NCBI GenBank assembly: GCA_030428745.1 | Contig: JAUIEG010000102.1 | Location: 1-8,275 of the forward strand | DNA length: 8,275 nucleotides | DNA from: Alphaproteobacteria bacterium | GTDB lineage: Bacteria > Pseudomonadota > Alphaproteobacteria > Caulobacterales > Parvularculaceae | Direction of reading: 5' to 3' | Part shown: one piece after another, positions 7,917 through 8,275 of the stretch | Layout of the letters: each line of letters starts with the position of its first letter | Numbering within the stretch: the first letter of the stretch is position 1 | Notes under the pieces: generated by a model | Seen by the model: only the letters and a program-made list of their open reading frames with translations | Database searches by the model: none | Told to the model about the DNA's origin: nothing | Translations under genes and position numbers: made by a program

Positions 7917-7931
7917 TTAAGCGGCCGGTAA
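7917..7931. promoter_or_regulatory. Candidate CtrA box 1 (TTAA-N7-GTAA)
   Basis: TTAA, seven bases, GTAA matches the alphaproteobacterial CtrA consensus TTAA-N7-TTAA at seven of eight positions; on the minus strand it reads TTAC-N7-TTAA. It lies 78 bases upstream of the TadG-like start, a position suited to controlling that operon. CtrA directly controls pilin genes in Caulobacter, which makes the context sensible, but no binding is shown here. Confidence 0.35.
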
Positions 7932-8018
7932 TTGTTAAAATTGGACTGATGGCGCCGGACGCCTGTTTGCGCGCGAATGAGGACCTTTCCTGAGTGGCGA
8001 AAATGCCTGAAAGTAAGT

Positions 8019-8033
8019 TTAACCGGCGTTTAC
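8019..8033. promoter_or_regulatory. Candidate CtrA box 2 (TTAACC-N5-TTAC)
   Basis: TTAA, seven bases, TTAC again matches the CtrA consensus at seven of eight positions and carries the CC after the first half-site that many such boxes show. It lies about 180 bases from the pseudopilin operon start and about 97 bases upstream of the amidohydrolase start, so it could serve either. This is a resemblance only. Confidence 0.35.
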
Positions 8034-8129
8034 AATTTGTAGACAGCCGCGCCTTTCTGGTTGACGCGTCTCGTGGTTAATGATGACGATGCCGCCATCA
8101 ACAATGAAAATATGAAAGACGGGGGCTTT

Positions 8130-8275
8130 ATGAAAAAGGGTTTTGCAGCGGCGATCGCCGTTTCGCTGGCGGCGGCGCCGGCGGCGGCGGAGACCGTTTA
8201 TCTGACCGCAGGCCGTATGCTCGATCCGCAAACGGGCCGGTTCATCGAGGCCCCGGCGCTTGTCATTGAAGACGG
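8130..8275 (+). CDS. Secreted amidohydrolase-family protein, N-terminal fragment (3' truncated)
   Basis: The first 48 codons of a gene that runs past the window edge. Residues 1-20 form a classical signal peptide (MKKGF, an Ala-rich core, then PAAA) with a likely signal peptidase I site after A20, before ETVY. The mature start, YLTAGRMLDPQTGRFIEAPALVIEDG, resembles the N-terminal beta-sandwich strands of metal-dependent amidohydrolases (imidazolonepropionase-like or Xaa-Pro-dipeptidase-like enzymes), in which a GRMLDPxTG segment and an ALVIEDGRI strand precede the HxH metal site. The HxH motif itself is beyond the window, so family is inferred from a short match and substrate is unknown. The ATG at 8130 is chosen because of the G-rich sequence just upstream and the ideal MKK signal-peptide start. 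An in-frame ATG at 8112 would add six residues (MKDGGF) and has no clear ribosome-binding site. The gene is divergent from the pseudopilin operon. Confidence 0.7.
   Translation, partial: MKKGFAAAIAVSLAAAPAAAETVYLTAGRMLDPQTGRFIEAPALVIED

Larger units (their letters stand above)
7840..8129. promoter_or_regulatory. Divergent intergenic region between the pseudopilin operon and the amidohydrolase gene
   Basis: This 290-base gap holds no credible gene; the longest open stretches are a few codons or shadows of the flanking gene. It must contain promoters in both directions, but I could not pick out a clear -35/-10 pair. TTAA tetramers are frequent (7893, 7917, 7935, 8019 and 8077, with a sixth just inside the TadG-like gene at 7829), against about half an occurrence expected if the DNA were 60% G+C. 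CGTGGTTAA occurs twice, at 7912-7920 and 8072-8080. A G-rich stretch (AAGACGGGGGC, 8116-8126) precedes the amidohydrolase ATG and probably includes its ribosome-binding site. Confidence 0.45.

Noticed and set aside
8168..8190. GCG/GGC trinucleotide repeat
   Set aside because: It encodes the alanine-rich core of a signal peptide; codon bias explains it better than a functional repeat.
8019..8231. A 70-codon open frame on the minus strand over the amidohydrolase start
   Set aside because: Its arginine-rich centre is simply the complement of the GCG/GCC alanine codons of the signal peptide on the plus strand.

Overview
The window looks like chromosomal DNA from an alphaproteobacterium. The reasons are high G+C, marked GCG/GCC/CGC codon use, a three-gene Tad-type pseudopilin operon of a form common in that class, and TTAA-rich intergenic DNA with near-matches to the CtrA box. 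A marine or Caulobacterales/Hyphomonadaceae/Parvularculaceae-like host would fit, but the sequence does not fix the genus. I see no insertion sequence, CRISPR array, tRNA, rRNA or phage gene.

Layout. (1) 3-2096, plus strand: a tight run made of the 3' end of an EamA/DMT-type transporter, a free methionine-(R)-sulfoxide reductase (GAF fold, three catalytic cysteines) and a lipoprotein serine hydrolase of the class C beta-lactamase/esterase family. (2) 2103-2642, minus strand: a small two-helix membrane protein with a bacterial PH domain, ending tail-to-tail with the hydrolase only 6 bases away. (3) 2643-2845: a divergent promoter region. (4) 2846-4513, plus strand: ettA, a textbook 555-residue ABC-F translation factor. 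(5) 4531-7839, minus strand: a three-gene operon read as a 700-residue TadG-like von Willebrand A protein, a TadE-like pseudopilin and a second TadE/TadF-like pseudopilin, again tail-to-tail with ettA (17-base gap). (6) 7840-8129: a divergent intergenic region with an excess of TTAA and two CtrA-like sites. (7) 8130-8275, plus strand: the secreted start of an amidohydrolase-like protein, cut by the window edge.

How the genes relate. The three pseudopilin-type genes clearly form one unit: they are co-directional, with gaps of 13 and 8 bases, and all three are single-helix exported proteins. The Tad ATPase, platform, secretin and prepilin peptidase are not in the window, so the trio either serves a machine encoded elsewhere or acts separately. 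EttA couples translation to energy state, the sulfoxide reductase repairs oxidised free methionine, and the serine hydrolase and amidohydrolase act outside the cytoplasm; these look like ordinary neighbours rather than one pathway.

I did not find a convincing previously undescribed system. The best leads are a cysteine-bracketed calcium-loop-like C-terminus on the last pseudopilin, a roughly 300-residue insertion inside the von Willebrand A domain of the TadG-like protein, and possible CtrA control of the operon.
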